64,000 bases of DNA, from NCBI GenBank assembly GCA_963794185.1, contig CAWCDM010000125.1:46103-110102 (forward strand). The letters run 5' to 3'. This document shows positions 19,435 through 28,771 of this stretch, piece by piece. The position numbers were made by a program, and so were the translations under genes. Source of the DNA: JAMXLO01 sp963794185. Its GTDB lineage: Bacteria; Pseudomonadota; Alphaproteobacteria; Acetobacterales; Acetobacteraceae. The number at the start of each line of letters is the position of its first letter. Position 1 is the stretch's first letter. A model generated the notes under the pieces. It was not told the origin of the DNA and searched no databases. It saw nothing but the letters and a program-made list of their open reading frames with translations.

Positions 19435-20134
19435 CTACCGGACCGCGAACTGCGTCCTGCCGAACATGATCTCGCGCTCGGCGTCGGTCATCTGGCCCTG
19501 GCGCTGGTTCTCGGCCAGCACCGCGACGCCGCGCTGCACCGCCGGACGCGCCGCCATCGCGTCATGCCAGCGCTTTACGTGGGGATAGTCATCGAGGTTG
19601 ACGTTGCGCCGCTCCGGATTGCGGATCCAGGGGAAGTTGATGACGTCCGCCATGCTGTACTCGTCGCCGGCCAGCCACGTCGCCTCGGCCAGTCGCTTGT
19701 CCAGCACGCGATGCAGCCGCGCCACCTCGTTGCTGTAGCGCTCGATGGCATAGGGGATCTTCTGCACCGCATAGTTGGCAAAATGGTTGTACCTGGCCGA
19801 ACATCGGACCGGTGCCGCCCATCTGGAACATCATCCACTGCAGGCAGATGTAGCGGCCCACGGGATCCTTCGGGATCAGTTTTCCCCCGGACTTCTCCGA
19901 CAGGTAGATCATGATCGCCGCGGACTCGAACAGCTTCAGCGGCTTGCCGTCGGGGCCGTCGGGATCGACGATGGCCGGAATGCGGTGGTTCGGCGTGATC
20001 GCCAGGAACTCGGGCTTGAACTGGTCGCCCTTTCCGATGGCGATCGGGATCACCTTGTAGGGAATCCCGAGTTCCTCCAGCGCGATATGCACCTTGTGGC
20101 CGTTCGGTGTCGGCCAGGTCCAGACTTCGATCAT
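19435..20134 (-). pseudogene. Glutathione S-transferase family protein (YfcG-like), one indel
   Basis: The N-terminal thioredoxin-like domain begins MIEVWTWPTPNGHKVHIALE with the NHRIPAIVDPDG glutathione-binding loop and LFESAAIMIYL. The C-terminal helical domain (LAEATWLAGDEYSMADVINF) is in another frame. The join should read GPMFGQ then YNHFANYAVQKIPYA. One extra base in CAGGTACAAC at about 19792 breaks it. YfcG-type proteins reduce disulfides using glutathione. The gene follows the aminotransferase gene by 33 bp on the same strand, so they may share a transcript. If the indel is a consensus error the protein is intact (about 232 aa). Confidence 0.87.
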
Positions 20135-20167
20135 GGATTCCCTCCCTTGCTTTGCCGATTGTGGGCC

Positions 20168-21340
20168 TCAGGCATTTCCCGCCAGAAAGTCGATGGCCGC
20201 CTGCACGCCGCCCGGCTTGTGCGGCACGCCCGCCGAGCGCAGTCCCATCTCCACGCCGCCCAGCGTGCCGATCAACTGAAGGTTGCCGAAGTCGCCGAGA
20301 TGGCCGATACGGAACACTCGGTCCTTCAGGATGCCAAGCCCGTTCCCCAGGCTCATGTTGTATTTGTCGAGGATCGTGGCGCGCAGCGCATCGGCGCTGT
20401 GACCCTCGGGCACACGCACGGCGGTCAGCGATGAGGAATAGTGTCGCGGATCGGCGCACTGCACCTCCAGGCCCCACGAACGCACCGCGCGCCGCGTTGC
20501 CTCGGCGTGGCGGTCGTGGCGCGCGAAGACGTTCGGCAGGCCTTCCTCGAGCAGCATCTTCACCGCCTCGTTGAGGCCGAACAGCAGGTTGGTGCCGGGC
20601 GTGTAGGGGAAATAGCCGGTCTTGTTGGCCTCCAGCATCGGCTCCCAGTCCCAGTAGCTGCGCGGCAGGCGTGCGCTTTCCGCCGCCTTCAGCGCGCGCT
20701 CGCTGATCGCGTTGAACGACAGGCCGGGCGGCAGCATCAGGCCCTTCTGCGAACCGGCGACAGTGACATCGACGCCCCATTCGTCGTGCCGGTAGTCGAT
20801 CGAGGCAAGCGAGGAAATCGTATCCACCATCAGCAGCGCCGGGTGCCCTGCCGCGTCCATCGCGCGCCGCACCTCGTCGATGCGGCTGGCGCAGCCGGTG
20901 GAGGTCTCGTTGTGCACCACGCAGACCGCCTTGATCCGGTGCGCCCGGTCCTCGGCGAGTGCCGCGCCGATCGCCTCGACATCGGCGCCGCGACGCCAGT
21001 CGGTGTCGATGAACACCGGGGCGAGGCCGAGCCGCTGCGCCATCTCGTTCCACAGCGTGGCGAACCAGCCGGTGCGGCACATCAGTACCGTGTCGCCAGG
21101 CGACAACGTGTTGGTGAGGGCAGCCTCCCACGCGCCGGTGCCGGAGGCGGGGTAGATCACCACCGGGCCTTTGGTCTGGAAGATCGCGCGCAGGTTGGTG
21201 AGGATCTCGAGCCCGAGCAGGCCGAACGATGGGCCGCGATGGTCGATGGTGGGGCTGTCGATGGCGCGCAGCACCCGGTCTGGGACGTTGGTGGGACCGG
21301 GGATCTGCAGGAAGTGCCGGCCGGCATGATGTTGCGTCAT
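20168..21340 (-). CDS. Serine-glyoxylate/serine-pyruvate-type class V aminotransferase
   Basis: A 390-aa PLP enzyme. The N-terminal motif LQIPGPTNVPDRVLRAI and the PLP-lysine segment GSQKGLMLPPGLSFN are those of the alanine/serine-glyoxylate aminotransferase group. The PLP-binding aspartate lies in MVDTISSLASI. The C-terminal arginine region is FRIGHLGDFGNLQLIGTLGG. It would interconvert serine and glyoxylate with hydroxypyruvate and glycine. A 2-hydroxyacid dehydrogenase gene diverges from it and could produce 2-oxoacids such as glyoxylate. The specific substrate is inferred from family resemblance. The frame is intact. Confidence 0.88.
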   Translation of the reverse strand: MTQHHAGRHFLQIPGPTNVPDRVLRAIDSPTIDHRGPSFGLLGLEILTNLRAIFQTKGPVVIYPASGTGAWEAALTNTLSPGDTVLMCRTGWFATLWNEMAQRLGLAPVFIDTDWRRGADVEAIGAALAEDRAHRIKAVCVVHNETSTGCASRIDEVRRAMDAAGHPALLMVDTISSLASIDYRHDEWGVDVTVAGSQKGLMLPPGLSFNAISERALKAAESARLPRSYWDWEPMLEANKTGYFPYTPGTNLLFGLNEAVKMLLEEGLPNVFARHDRHAEATRRAVRSWGLEVQCADPRHYSSSLTAVRVPEGHSADALRATILDKYNMSLGNGLGILKDRVFRIGHLGDFGNLQLIGTLGGVEMGLRSAGVPHKPGGVQAAIDFLAGNA

Positions 21341-21507
21341 GGAGCCTCCTACCGAAGGGCGGCAGATTGGCGCTTATCCGCGGATTTGCCAATGAACGAC
21401 GCGGCGGGCGTGACCCGATCCCCTCCGCATGTTACGCACGCATGGTCACGCAGCGCTGCAGGAGTTCGCATGAAAACGGCGAGAACACATCCGCCGGCGG
21501 TCGGCCG

Positions 21508-24411
21508 GTGAGCGACGTCGCGATCGCGCCCGGCGATTCGCGTCTGGCGCAGCGGCTGCGGCGTGAAATCCGCGGCGCAGTGCTGTTCGGCCGTGCCGAC
21601 CGCGGCCGCTACGCCACCGATGCATCAATCTATCAGGTCGAGCCGATCGGGGTGATCGTGCCGGAGGAGATCGGCGACGTTGCCGCGGCCCTGTCGATCG
21701 CACGCGAAGAAGGCATCCCCGTGCTGCCGCGCGGCGGCGGCACAAGCCAGTGCGGCCAGACGGTGAACCGTGCGCTGGTGATCGACTGCTCGAAGCACCT
21801 GCGCCGCATCCTGCATGTCGATCCGGATGCAGGTACCGCATTGGTGGAACCTGGTGTGGTGCTGGGCCATCTGAACGCCGCACTGCGTCCGCACGGGCTG
21901 TTCTTCCCGGTCGATCCCTCGACGCATGCGCGCTGCACCATCGGCGGCATGGCGGGCAACAACTCCTGCGGCTCGAAGTCCATCCGCTACGGTCTGATGG
22001 CGGACAATGTGCGCGCGATCGACGCCATCCTGGCGGACGGTACGCAACATAAGTTCGGACTGCTGCCTGACAACATCGGCGCGGACGTGCCTCCCGGCAT
22101 CGCCGAGCTGATCCAGCGCCTGCGTGTGCTGGGCGCGGCGGAAGCGGAAGAGATTGCCGCCCGCTTCCCCTCCCAGCTTCGCCGCGTCGGCGGCTATAAC
22201 ATCGAGGTGCTGACCCCGGTCGCCCGCCTGGCCGGGCAGGAGAACCTGGCGCGGCTGCTGGTGGGATCCGAAGGCACGCTCGCCTTCTCCGCCGCGCTCG
22301 AGCTGAGCCTGCATCCGATCAAACCGCGGAAGCTTCTGGGCATCTGCCAGTTCCCGACGTTCCGCCACGCCATGGAAGCGGCACAGCATATCGTGGGGCT
22401 CGATCCCGAGGCGGTCGAACTGGTGGACCGCACGATGATCGATCTTGGCCGCGGCATTCCGATCTTCCGCGTCACGATCGACCGCATGCTGATCGGCGAA
22501 CCAGACAGCCTGCTGATCGTCGAGTTCCACGGCCACGAAGACGCCCCGCTCGCCGCCCGGCTCGACGAACTCGAGGAACTGATGAGCGACCTCGGTCATC
22601 CGAACGCAGTGGTGCGCGCGAGCGATGCGACGTTCCAGGCCGATATCGCCGCGGTGCGGGAGGCCGGCCTCAACATCATGATGTCGATGAAGGGCGACGG
22701 GAAGCCGGTGTCGTTCATCGAGGACTGCGCGGTCGATCTGGAGGATCTCGCCGACTACACCGAGCGCCTCAACACCGTGTTCGAGCGCCACGGTACCAAA
22801 GGCACTTGGTACGCGCACGCCTCGGTGGGCTGCCTGCATGTGCGTCCCGTGCTGAACATGAAGGACCCGAAGGACGTTGCCACCATGCGCTCCGTGGCGG
22901 AGGAGTGTTTTTCCCTCGTCCGTGAATACAAGGGCTCGCACAGCGGCGAGCACGGCGACGGCCTGGTGCGCAGCGAGTTCCACGAAGCCATGTTCGGCCA
23001 GCGCATCGTCCGCGCGTTCGAGACGGTGAAGGATGCGTTCGATCCGAACAACATGCTGAACCCCGGCCGCATCGTCCGCGCGCCGCGCATGGATGACCGC
23101 ACGCTGTTCCGCTACGGCTGGGGCTACGCGCCGATCCCCCACTACACGCCGAAGCTCGACTGGTCGGAGCATCCCGGCCCGCTGGGCGGCATGCTGGGTG
23201 CGGTGGAGATGTGCAACAACAACGGCGCCTGCCGCGCCTTTGACGCCGGGGTGATGTGTCCGTCGTATCGCGTCACGCGCGATGAAGTGCATCTGACGCG
23301 CGGGCGTGCCAACACGCTGCGGCTGGCGCTCACCGGTCAGGTCGGCACCGGTGCGATCGCATCGGATGCGGTGGCTGATGCGATGGCGCTGTGCGTTTCG
23401 TGCAAGGCGTGCCGGCGTGAATGTCCGACGGGCGTCGATATGGCGAAGATGAAGATCGAGGTGCTGGCGGCACGCCTCGACCGCAACGGTCCGACCCGAC
23501 GCGACCGGCTGGTGGCCGGACTGCCGCACTACGCGCCGTGGATGTCCCGATTTGCGCCGCTTGCCAATCTGCGCAATCGGCTTTCCCCCGTGCGCCGCCT
23601 GGGCGAGCGCATGGTCGGGTTTGCCGCCGCGCGCTCCCTGCCTGCATGGCGGCGCGACGCGTTCCGAGATCGCGAGGCTGCCGCGTTCACGCCTTCGCAC
23701 CAGCGTGGCGAAGTGTTGTTGCTGGCCGACACGTTCAATCGCTGGTTCGAGCCGGAGAATCTGCGCGCCGCTATGCGCGTTCTGACCGCGGCCGGCTATC
23801 GCGTCTGCATGCCCGACTATCGTGGCCGACCGCTTTGCTGCGGTCGCAGCTTCCTCGCCGCCGGTATGGTCGAGCAGGCGCGTAACGAGGCGCGGCGGAT
23901 GCTCGACAGTCTCGGCTCCGAGCTTCCGGTGATCGGCCTTGAACCTTCCTGCCTGCTCACGCTGCGCGACGAGTTCCGGTCGCTGCTGCCTGGCGCCGCG
24001 ACCGATGCGCTGGGTGGCCGCGCCTTTTTGCTCAGCGAGTTCCTGGCGCGCGAGAAGCCCGAACTGCACGTCGAGGGGATCGCAGCAACGGCATTCGTGC
24101 ATGGGCACTGCCACCAGAAATCGTTCGGAGCATTTCCGGCAGCGCTTGAGATGCTGCAGCGCATTCCGGAACTGGCCGTGAAGCCGATCGCGTCCTCCTG
24201 CTGCGGGATGGCGGGGGCGTTCGGCTATCAGGCCGAAACTCAGGAGGTTTCGCGCGCAATGGCCGAGGCCGGGCTGCTGCCGGCGGTGCGCAATGCCGCG
24301 GCGGGCGATATCATCATCGCCGATGGGACGTCCTGCCGTCACCAGATCCGTGACCTGGGTGGACGCGAGGCGATCCATTCCGTGCGTCTGCTGGAGCGCG
24401 CGTTGGTATGA
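21508..24411 (+). CDS. Fused FAD-linked and Fe-S 2-hydroxyacid dehydrogenase (D-2-HGDH/D-lactate type)
   Basis: A 967-aa fusion of a GlcD-like flavoprotein with a GlcF-like Fe-S protein. The PCMH FAD domain has IPVLPRGGGTSQCGQTVN and CTIGGMAGNNSCGSKSIRYG. The FAD-oxidase C domain ends with GEHGDGLVRSEF and DPNNMLNPGRIV. A ferredoxin-like segment follows, with CNNNGACRAF and CVSCKACRRECPTGVDM. Cysteine-rich CCG motifs (RPLCCGRSF and SSCCGMAGAFG) come last. It should oxidise a D-2-hydroxyacid (hydroxyglutarate, lactate or glycolate) and pass electrons to the membrane chain. The GTG at 21508 begins the conserved part. It overlaps the next gene by ATGA. Despite 2.9 kb of length the frame is intact. 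Confidence 0.92.
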   Translation: MSDVAIAPGDSRLAQRLRREIRGAVLFGRADRGRYATDASIYQVEPIGVIVPEEIGDVAAALSIAREEGIPVLPRGGGTSQCGQTVNRALVIDCSKHLRRILHVDPDAGTALVEPGVVLGHLNAALRPHGLFFPVDPSTHARCTIGGMAGNNSCGSKSIRYGLMADNVRAIDAILADGTQHKFGLLPDNIGADVPPGIAELIQRLRVLGAAEAEEIAARFPSQLRRVGGYNIEVLTPVARLAGQENLARLLVGSEGTLAFSAALELSLHPIKPRKLLGICQFPTFRHAMEAAQHIVGLDPEAVELVDRTMIDLGRGIPIFRVTIDRMLIGEPDSLLIVEFHGHEDAPLAARLDELEELMSDLGHPNAVVRASDATFQADIAAVREAGLNIMMSMKGDGKPVSFIEDCAVDLEDLADYTERLNTVFERHGTKGTWYAHASVGCLHVRPVLNMKDPKDVATMRSVAEECFSLVREYKGSHSGEHGDGLVRSEFHEAMFGQRIVRAFETVKDAFDPNNMLNPGRIVRAPRMDDRTLFRYGWGYAPIPHYTPKLDWSEHPGPLGGMLGAVEMCNNNGACRAFDAGVMCPSYRVTRDEVHLTRGRANTLRLALTGQVGTGAIASDAVADAMALCVSCKACRRECPTGVDMAKMKIEVLAARLDRNGPTRRDRLVAGLPHYAPWMSRFAPLANLRNRLSPVRRLGERMVGFAAARSLPAWRRDAFRDREAAAFTPSHQRGEVLLLADTFNRWFEPENLRAAMRVLTAAGYRVCMPDYRGRPLCCGRSFLAAGMVEQARNEARRMLDSLGSELPVIGLEPSCLLTLRDEFRSLLPGAATDALGGRAFLLSEFLAREKPELHVEGIAATAFVHGHCHQKSFGAFPAALEMLQRIPELAVKPIASSCCGMAGAFGYQAETQEVSRAMAEAGLLPAVRNAAAGDIIIADGTSCRHQIRDLGGREAIHSVRLLERALV

Positions 24412-24960
24412 CCACGCCCCAGGATGTGTTGGACTTCTGGTTCGCTGGCGATCCGTCGGTGCGTCGCAAGATCTGGTTCGAGAAGAACATCGCGTTCGAT
24501 TCCGGATGCAATCGCTTCGTGGACGTCGTGCGCGAGGCGAAGCTGGGCTGGCTGGAACTCCTGGACCGAAACGGCCCGCGGGGCGCTCGCCTTGCTGATC
24601 GTACTCGACCAGATGTCGCGCAACCTGCACCGCGGCTCACCGGAGACCTATGCCGCCGATGCCAAGGCGCGCGCGGTTGCACGCGCGGCGCTCGCCCACG
24701 GGTTCGATCAGCAGGTCGGTCCGGTGGAGCGAATGTTCTTCTATCTGCCGCTCGTGCACTCCGAAGACCTCGCCGACCAGGACGACGCAGCGCACTTGAT
24801 GGAAGCGCTGCGCGGCGAGTTGGGCGAACGGAGGATGGGGCCCGCTCGCAGCCATCGCGATGTGATCCATCAATTCGGCCGATTCCCGCACCGGAATGCC
24901 ATCCTTGGTCGCATCAACACCCCGGATGAGGAAGAATATCTCGCGGAGCCCGGCGCCGGC
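24408..24960 (+). pseudogene. DUF924 family protein, one indel, running in frame into the next gene
   Basis: The first 55 codons (MTTPQDVLDFWFAGDPSVRR then KIWFEKNIAFD) match the start of DUF924 proteins, which have a TPR-like helical fold. The rest, ALALLIVLDQMSRNLHRGSP and DVIHQFGRFPHRNAILGR, is in the next frame. The break lies at about 24575, near GGCCCGCGGGGCGC. The protein should end near EPGAGFGPR, but no stop occurs and the frame continues straight into the NHL-repeat gene at 24991. The start ATG overlaps the preceding stop. The biochemical role of DUF924 is not established. Confidence 0.82.
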
Positions 24961-24975
24961 TTCGGTCCCCGCGAC

Positions 24976-24983
24976 AAAGGAGG
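24976..24983 (+). promoter_or_regulatory. Strong ribosome-binding site for the NHL-repeat gene
   Basis: AAAGGAGG is followed by seven bases and then the ATG at 24991. This near-perfect anti-16S match fixes the start of the NHL-repeat protein even though the upstream DUF924 frame reads through it. Confidence 0.85.
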
Positions 24984-24990
24984 GCACGCC

Positions 24991-25884
24991 ATGAACGAAC
25001 TCGCCGACCAGGACCACGATATCGGTTCAGGCGATTATCGCTATCGGTTCCGCCGCAACTGGGCGAAGCCGCCGCGCTGGTGGAACTTTGGCGAGGTGGC
25101 CCAGTCCGGCCCGCCGCAGACATGCGTGAAGGGAGCGGTCGCCGGCAATGGCGACGTCTATGTGCTGTCCCGCGCGGCGCATCCGGTGATGGTGTTCGAC
25201 GGACAGGGGCGCTTCGTCAGCTCCTGGGGCGAAGGCGAGTTTTCCTCATTCGTGCATGGGTTGACCATCGACCCGGCCGGACATGTATGGATCACCGACA
25301 CCGGCGTGCACACGGTCACGCAGCACACGCCGGACGGCACAAAGCTGCGTACGCTCGGCAATGCGGGCGCCGCAAGCCCCACACTCTACGGCAAGCCGTT
25401 CAACATGCCGACCGGCGTCGCCATCGCATCGACCGGCGAGCTGTTCGTGTCCGACGGCTACGGCAACCGCCGGGTGCATTGTTTCTCAGCGGAGGGCGAG
25501 CTGAAATATTCCTGGGGCGAGCCGGGCGACGGACCCGGACAATTCGCGCTGGTGCATTTCATCACCGCCGATGCCGAGGACCGGCTGTATGTGTGCGATC
25601 GCGAAAATCACCGCATACAGATCTTTGCGACGAGCGGCGAGCTGTTGGCGCAATGGACCGGCTTCATGATGCCGAGCGACCTCGCGTTCGGGCGCGAGGC
25701 GATCTACGTCGCCGGCGCCGACGGCGTTTCGATCTGGACCAGGGATCTGCGCAAGCTCATTCAGCTCGGTCCCAACGAGCCGTTTGACGGCGCCTTCAAC
25801 GTGCACGGCATCTGGCTGGATGCCGATGAAAACATCTATCTCGCCCAGTTCGACCGCGCGGTGAGCAAGCTGAGCCGGGTTTGA
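24991..25884 (+). CDS. NHL-repeat beta-propeller protein
   Basis: A 297-aa protein made of repeated blades, each with the pattern G.vyVsD..nhRvq.f...G. Examples are GHVWITDTGVHTVTQHTPDG, GELFVSDGYGNRRVHCFS and DRLYVCDRENHRIQIFA. This is the six-bladed NHL fold seen in peptidylglycine-amidating lyases and related proteins. No signal peptide is visible, so it is probably cytoplasmic. A strong ribosome-binding site precedes the ATG. The co-directional neighbours are the hydroxyacid dehydrogenase and DUF924. The enzymatic role is unknown; a lyase or lactonase is possible. Confidence 0.85.
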   Translation: MNELADQDHDIGSGDYRYRFRRNWAKPPRWWNFGEVAQSGPPQTCVKGAVAGNGDVYVLSRAAHPVMVFDGQGRFVSSWGEGEFSSFVHGLTIDPAGHVWITDTGVHTVTQHTPDGTKLRTLGNAGAASPTLYGKPFNMPTGVAIASTGELFVSDGYGNRRVHCFSAEGELKYSWGEPGDGPGQFALVHFITADAEDRLYVCDRENHRIQIFATSGELLAQWTGFMMPSDLAFGREAIYVAGADGVSIWTRDLRKLIQLGPNEPFDGAFNVHGIWLDADENIYLAQFDRAVSKLSRV

Positions 25885-26263
25885 CCACCGGATCAGCTTC
25901 ACACGTTGTGAAGGGGCGCCGCGCGATAGGGCATCGTCGGTCGGCACCGACGCAAGGCCTGTCGAGAATGCTATAAGCTATACGAGTGGCTGGGATCGCC
26001 GAGCCGTGAACGACACCTCGCCCGCCTGCGGGAGTGGCCAGCCGCGTCAGTGACGCGGGAAAGGGTGCCCTCCCCTGGTGCTTGACTGCTCATGCACCCT
26101 CGCCCCGTCGCCCAACACGCGATGACCCGTGACCATGCCCGGGGCAGGCTCTCTCCTTCAAGCCAGCCAGGCGTACATTCTTCGAAGCTGAGCTTCACTA
26201 CCGTGAAGCCAAATCGTGCCGAACCTTTGCAACGGGTTCGGCGAATGTGAATAAAGAAATTGG
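25885..26263. other. Intergenic region without a recognised gene
   Basis: No convincing coding frame. It holds short dyads: GCTTCAC-TACC-GTGAAGC near 26190-26207 and CCGAACC-TTTGCAAC-GGGTTCGG near 26218-26241. Neither is followed by a T tract. The left terminal repeat of the mosaic insertion element starts immediately after it. Confidence 0.5.
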
Positions 26264-26282
26264 CCTAGCAGCCTGTCGGACT
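26264..26282 (+). repeat. Left terminal inverted repeat of the mosaic IS block
   Basis: Sequence CCTAGCAGCCTGTCGGACT; an exact inverted match occurs at 27669-27687. Confidence 0.9.
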
Positions 26283-26370
26283 TGACACGACGCGGTTCTC
26301 TATACTCCGACTCTGCGGGAATCCGAAGGAATCGCCTGCCAAACCGGCTGATCGCGATTCTGCTGTCTGG

Positions 26371-26680
26371 ATGATCCGCCCCGGCTTCCTTGACCCCAAA
26401 TCGCGGCAAGACCTGATCGAGCTGGCTCGGGAGGTACGGCGGCACATCGGTTGGCGCGTCGGGCCAACGCGCTGGTGCTGTTGGACGACGGGATGAACTG
26501 TGACGCGATCGCCAGGGTGCTATTGATTGACGACGACACGATCCTGACCTGGCATCGGCTGTATCAAGAGGATGGGATCGAGGGCCTGGCGAGTTTTGGC
26601 TACGAAGGGGGTGCCTGCCGCCTGACGGCGGAGCAGCAGGACCGGCTGAAAGCCTGGATCACCGGCTCCCCTCCATCCGT
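26371..26680 (+). pseudogene. IS630-family transposase, N-terminal fragment
   Basis: The ATG at 26371 opens MIRPGFLDPKSRQDLIELAR. The frame breaks near 26450, and the protein continues as RRANALVLLDDGMNCDAIAR, then TILTWHRLYQEDGIEGL and RLTAEQQDRLKAWI. This is the helix-turn-helix half of IS630-type transposases. The DDE catalytic half is missing; sequence of another IS family follows from about 26680. It is certainly inactive. Confidence 0.8.
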
Positions 26681-26684
26681 GAGA

Positions 26685-26798
26685 GGGAAGCATCGGTCGC
26701 AGTGCGCCGACTGACCGCCCCAGAACGGCGGCTCTAGCTCAGCCCACCTGGGGAATTTTCAATCGGCACTTTTGGGGAGTTTTCATCCGGCGCTGACA
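26685..26798 (+). mobile_element. IS21-type right-end remnant
   Basis: A short stretch contains VAVRRLTAPERRL and a stop, which resembles the very end of an IS21 helper-ATPase gene. Two copies of an A/T-rich terminal motif of the style GGGGAATTTTCA...GGGGAGTTTTCATCCGG follow, and it ends with GACA at 26798. Multiple terminal repeats and a CA terminus are usual for IS21 elements. Assignment is by motif style only. Confidence 0.55.
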
Positions 26799-26804
26799 GC
26801 GTTT

Positions 26805-27537
26805 CGTGCGGGAGCAGACCGAGTATGAGGCCAAGCTGGCGGCACGCGCGGCCAAGCATGCCCCTGCGAAGGCGGGGGACAGCGGCGACCGGCAAGAAGC
26901 CCGGCGGCCGCGTGCCGACGCCGCCGGTCGCTGCGCCACTGCCGAGCGATCAGATCAATCTGACCGACGAGGAAAGCCGGATCATGCCGGCGGCCGGCGG
27001 CGGTTTCGAGCAGTGCTACAACGCGCAGGCGGCGGTGACCGCGGGCAGCCTGCTGGTGGTGGCTGCCGATGTTGTGCAGGCGCCGAACGACAAGCAACAG
27101 CTTGCACCCATGGTGGACAAACTCGCTGCGCTGCCCGACGAACTTGGCCAGCCGGATGCGCTGTTGGCGGACAACGGCTACTTCAGCGAAGCGAACGTCG
27201 AGGCTTGCCAGTCGGCTGGGATCGAACCGATGATCGCGCTCGGGCGCGAGGCGCACCACCCGAGCCCGGCCGAGCGCTTCGCCGCAGCGCCGCCGGCACC
27301 GAAGGACCCCAAGCCGCTCGAGGCGATGGCGCATCGGCTGCAGACACCGCAGGGCAAGGCGCTCTACGCCCGCCGTTGCGCAAGCAGACGCCGGAGCCGG
27401 TGTTCGGCATCATCAAGTCGGTGCTTGGATTTCGCCAGTTCTTGTTGCGCGGGCTTGAGGGTGTTCGCGGCGAGTGGAAACTTGTGACCATGGCGTGGAA
27501 TTTGAAGCGGATGTTCGCTCTTGGTTCCGCCGCCTGA
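26805..27537 (+). pseudogene. IS1182-family transposase, C-terminal fragment with frameshifts
   Basis: Recognisable parts are REQTEYEAKLAARAAKHAPA, INLTDEESRIMPAAGGGFEQ, YNAQAAVTAGSLLVV, LLADNGYFSEANVEACQSAG and finally EPVFGIIKSVLGFRQFLLRG. They occupy two frames, with shifts near 26890 and 27370. The aspartate in ADNGYFS and the glutamate in EPVFG belong to the DDE triad. The N-terminal half is missing, so the gene is dead. It ends at 27537; about 130 bp of non-coding sequence separates it from the right terminal repeat. Confidence 0.8.
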
Positions 27538-27668
27538 CCGCAAATGTGGGATTTCGTGGTGCCTCACAGAGCCTGCTCCGGCTCTGCGGGTGCGCCACGG
27601 GCCCAGAGGACGCCTCTATTCGTTCCGTTTGCTCACATAGCTCTTTGGCGCACCTGAACGGAGGGCCG

Positions 27669-27687
27669 AGTCCGACAGGCTGCTAGG
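27669..27687 (-). repeat. Right terminal inverted repeat of the mosaic IS block
   Basis: Exact inverted copy of 26264-26282; the plus strand reads AGTCCGACAGGCTGCTAGG. Confidence 0.9.
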
Positions 27688-27854
27688 GGTCCGCGTTCTG
27701 TCATGCGGTGCGTAGCACTTTTGTGTCGGTTCGATCCCTCTGTTGAACTATATGCTGCTGGGGCTGGTCATTTGGAACCCCGCACGAACACGCTCGCTCA
27801 CAACGCAGAAGGCCTCGCATGTCTGGGCACCAACCTCGGAAGTACAAGACTCAT

Positions 27855-28717
27855 ATGGCCAGGGAGCGGCCACCGTTCGAGCGGATCGCACTGATCCTGC
27901 AGGGAGGCGGCGCGCCCGGCTTCTTTGCACCGCGTGTGCCGCCGCCCTTTCTCCATCCGCCCGGCAGCCCCGAGGCCCTCAGCTTCTACGACGTCGCACC
28001 GCTGAAGGCCACGCTCGAGCGCCTGGTGGATTTTGACCTGCTCAATGCCAGTGCTATGCGCTTCAGCGTCGGCGCCGTGAATGTCCGCACCGGCAATTTC
28101 ACCTATTTCGACAGTACCACCAACGAGATCCGCCCGGAGCACGTGATGGCGAGCGGTTCGCTGCCGCCTGGTTTCCCGGCGACCGAGATCGAAGGCGAGC
28201 ACTATTGGGATGGCGGCCTGGTCTCCAATACGCCACCGGAATGGGTGCTCGACAGCAAGCCGCGCCTGGACACACTGGCCTTTCAGGTCGACCTCTGGAG
28301 CGCCCGCGGCGAGTTTCCGCGCGATCTGATTGAATCCGAATTGCGCCAGAAGGACATCCGCTTTTCCAGCCGCACCAGGGCAGCGACCGACCAATTCAAG
28401 AAAAAGCAGGTGATCCGCCGAGCGACCGCGAAACTTCTTGAGAAGCTGCCAGCGGATTTGCGGCAGACGCCGGGGGCACAATTGCTTGCCAGTGAGGCCG
28501 ATGAGAAGGTCTGTAACCTGGTTCAACTGATCTACCACGCCAGGAATTACGAGGGCACCTCCAAGGACTACGAATTCTCACGCCTAACGATGGAGGAGCA
28601 CTGGAAGTCCGGCTACAATGACGCCGTCCACACGTTGCGACACCCGGAGGTGCTGCAGCGCCCCACGGTCTCGACGGCGTGCTTACATTTGATCTGGCCG
28701 TTGACGGTCGATATTAG
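27855..28717 (+). pseudogene. Patatin-like phospholipase (DUF3734) with an internal deletion removing the catalytic serine
   Basis: The N-terminal oxyanion motif IALILQGGGA is followed directly by PGFFAPRVPPPFLHPPG. In family members the GxSxG nucleophile elbow and about 100 residues lie between these points. The join is in frame and falls in repeated GGCGC-type sequence. The catalytic aspartate in HYWDGGLVSNTP and the C-terminal DUF3734 region are present. A second lesion near 28667 shifts the end: the expected LDGVLTFDLAVDGRY and its stop at 28715-28717 are in another frame, so the translated frame runs on to 28775. Patatin/DUF3734 genes often accompany adc and bdh genes, as here. This copy should have no hydrolase activity. 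Confidence 0.82.
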
Positions 28718-28771
28718 CGCCCATGGGGTCATCGTTGCACACTTGTCATCATCAGTCGGGAGGCAAAGGTC

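Larger units (their letters stand above)
26264..27687. mobile_element. Mosaic insertion-sequence block (IS630, IS21, IS1182 pieces) between perfect 19-bp inverted repeats
   Basis: The block is bounded by identical inverted repeats, CCTAGCAGCCTGTCGGACT at 26264-26282 and its complement at 27669-27687. The outer part reads CTA-GCAGCC at the left and GGCTGC-TAG at the right. That is what an IS630-type insertion at CTAG with TA duplication would leave. Inside are an IS630-type transposase N-terminus, an IS21-type end and an IS1182-type transposase C-terminus, in that order and all in the plus direction. No transposase is complete, so the block should not move by itself, though its ends could still be acted on in trans. 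Confidence 0.8.

Noticed and set aside
21625..24630. A 1001-codon open frame on the minus strand opposite the FAD/Fe-S dehydrogenase
   Set aside because: It mirrors a strongly supported gene; G+C-rich codon use keeps the antisense frame open. The product is Arg/His-rich with no recognisable domain.
26185..26245. Terminator or attenuator hairpins before the IS block
   Set aside because: Stems are 7 bp and neither is followed by a T tract; no nearby coding end fits.
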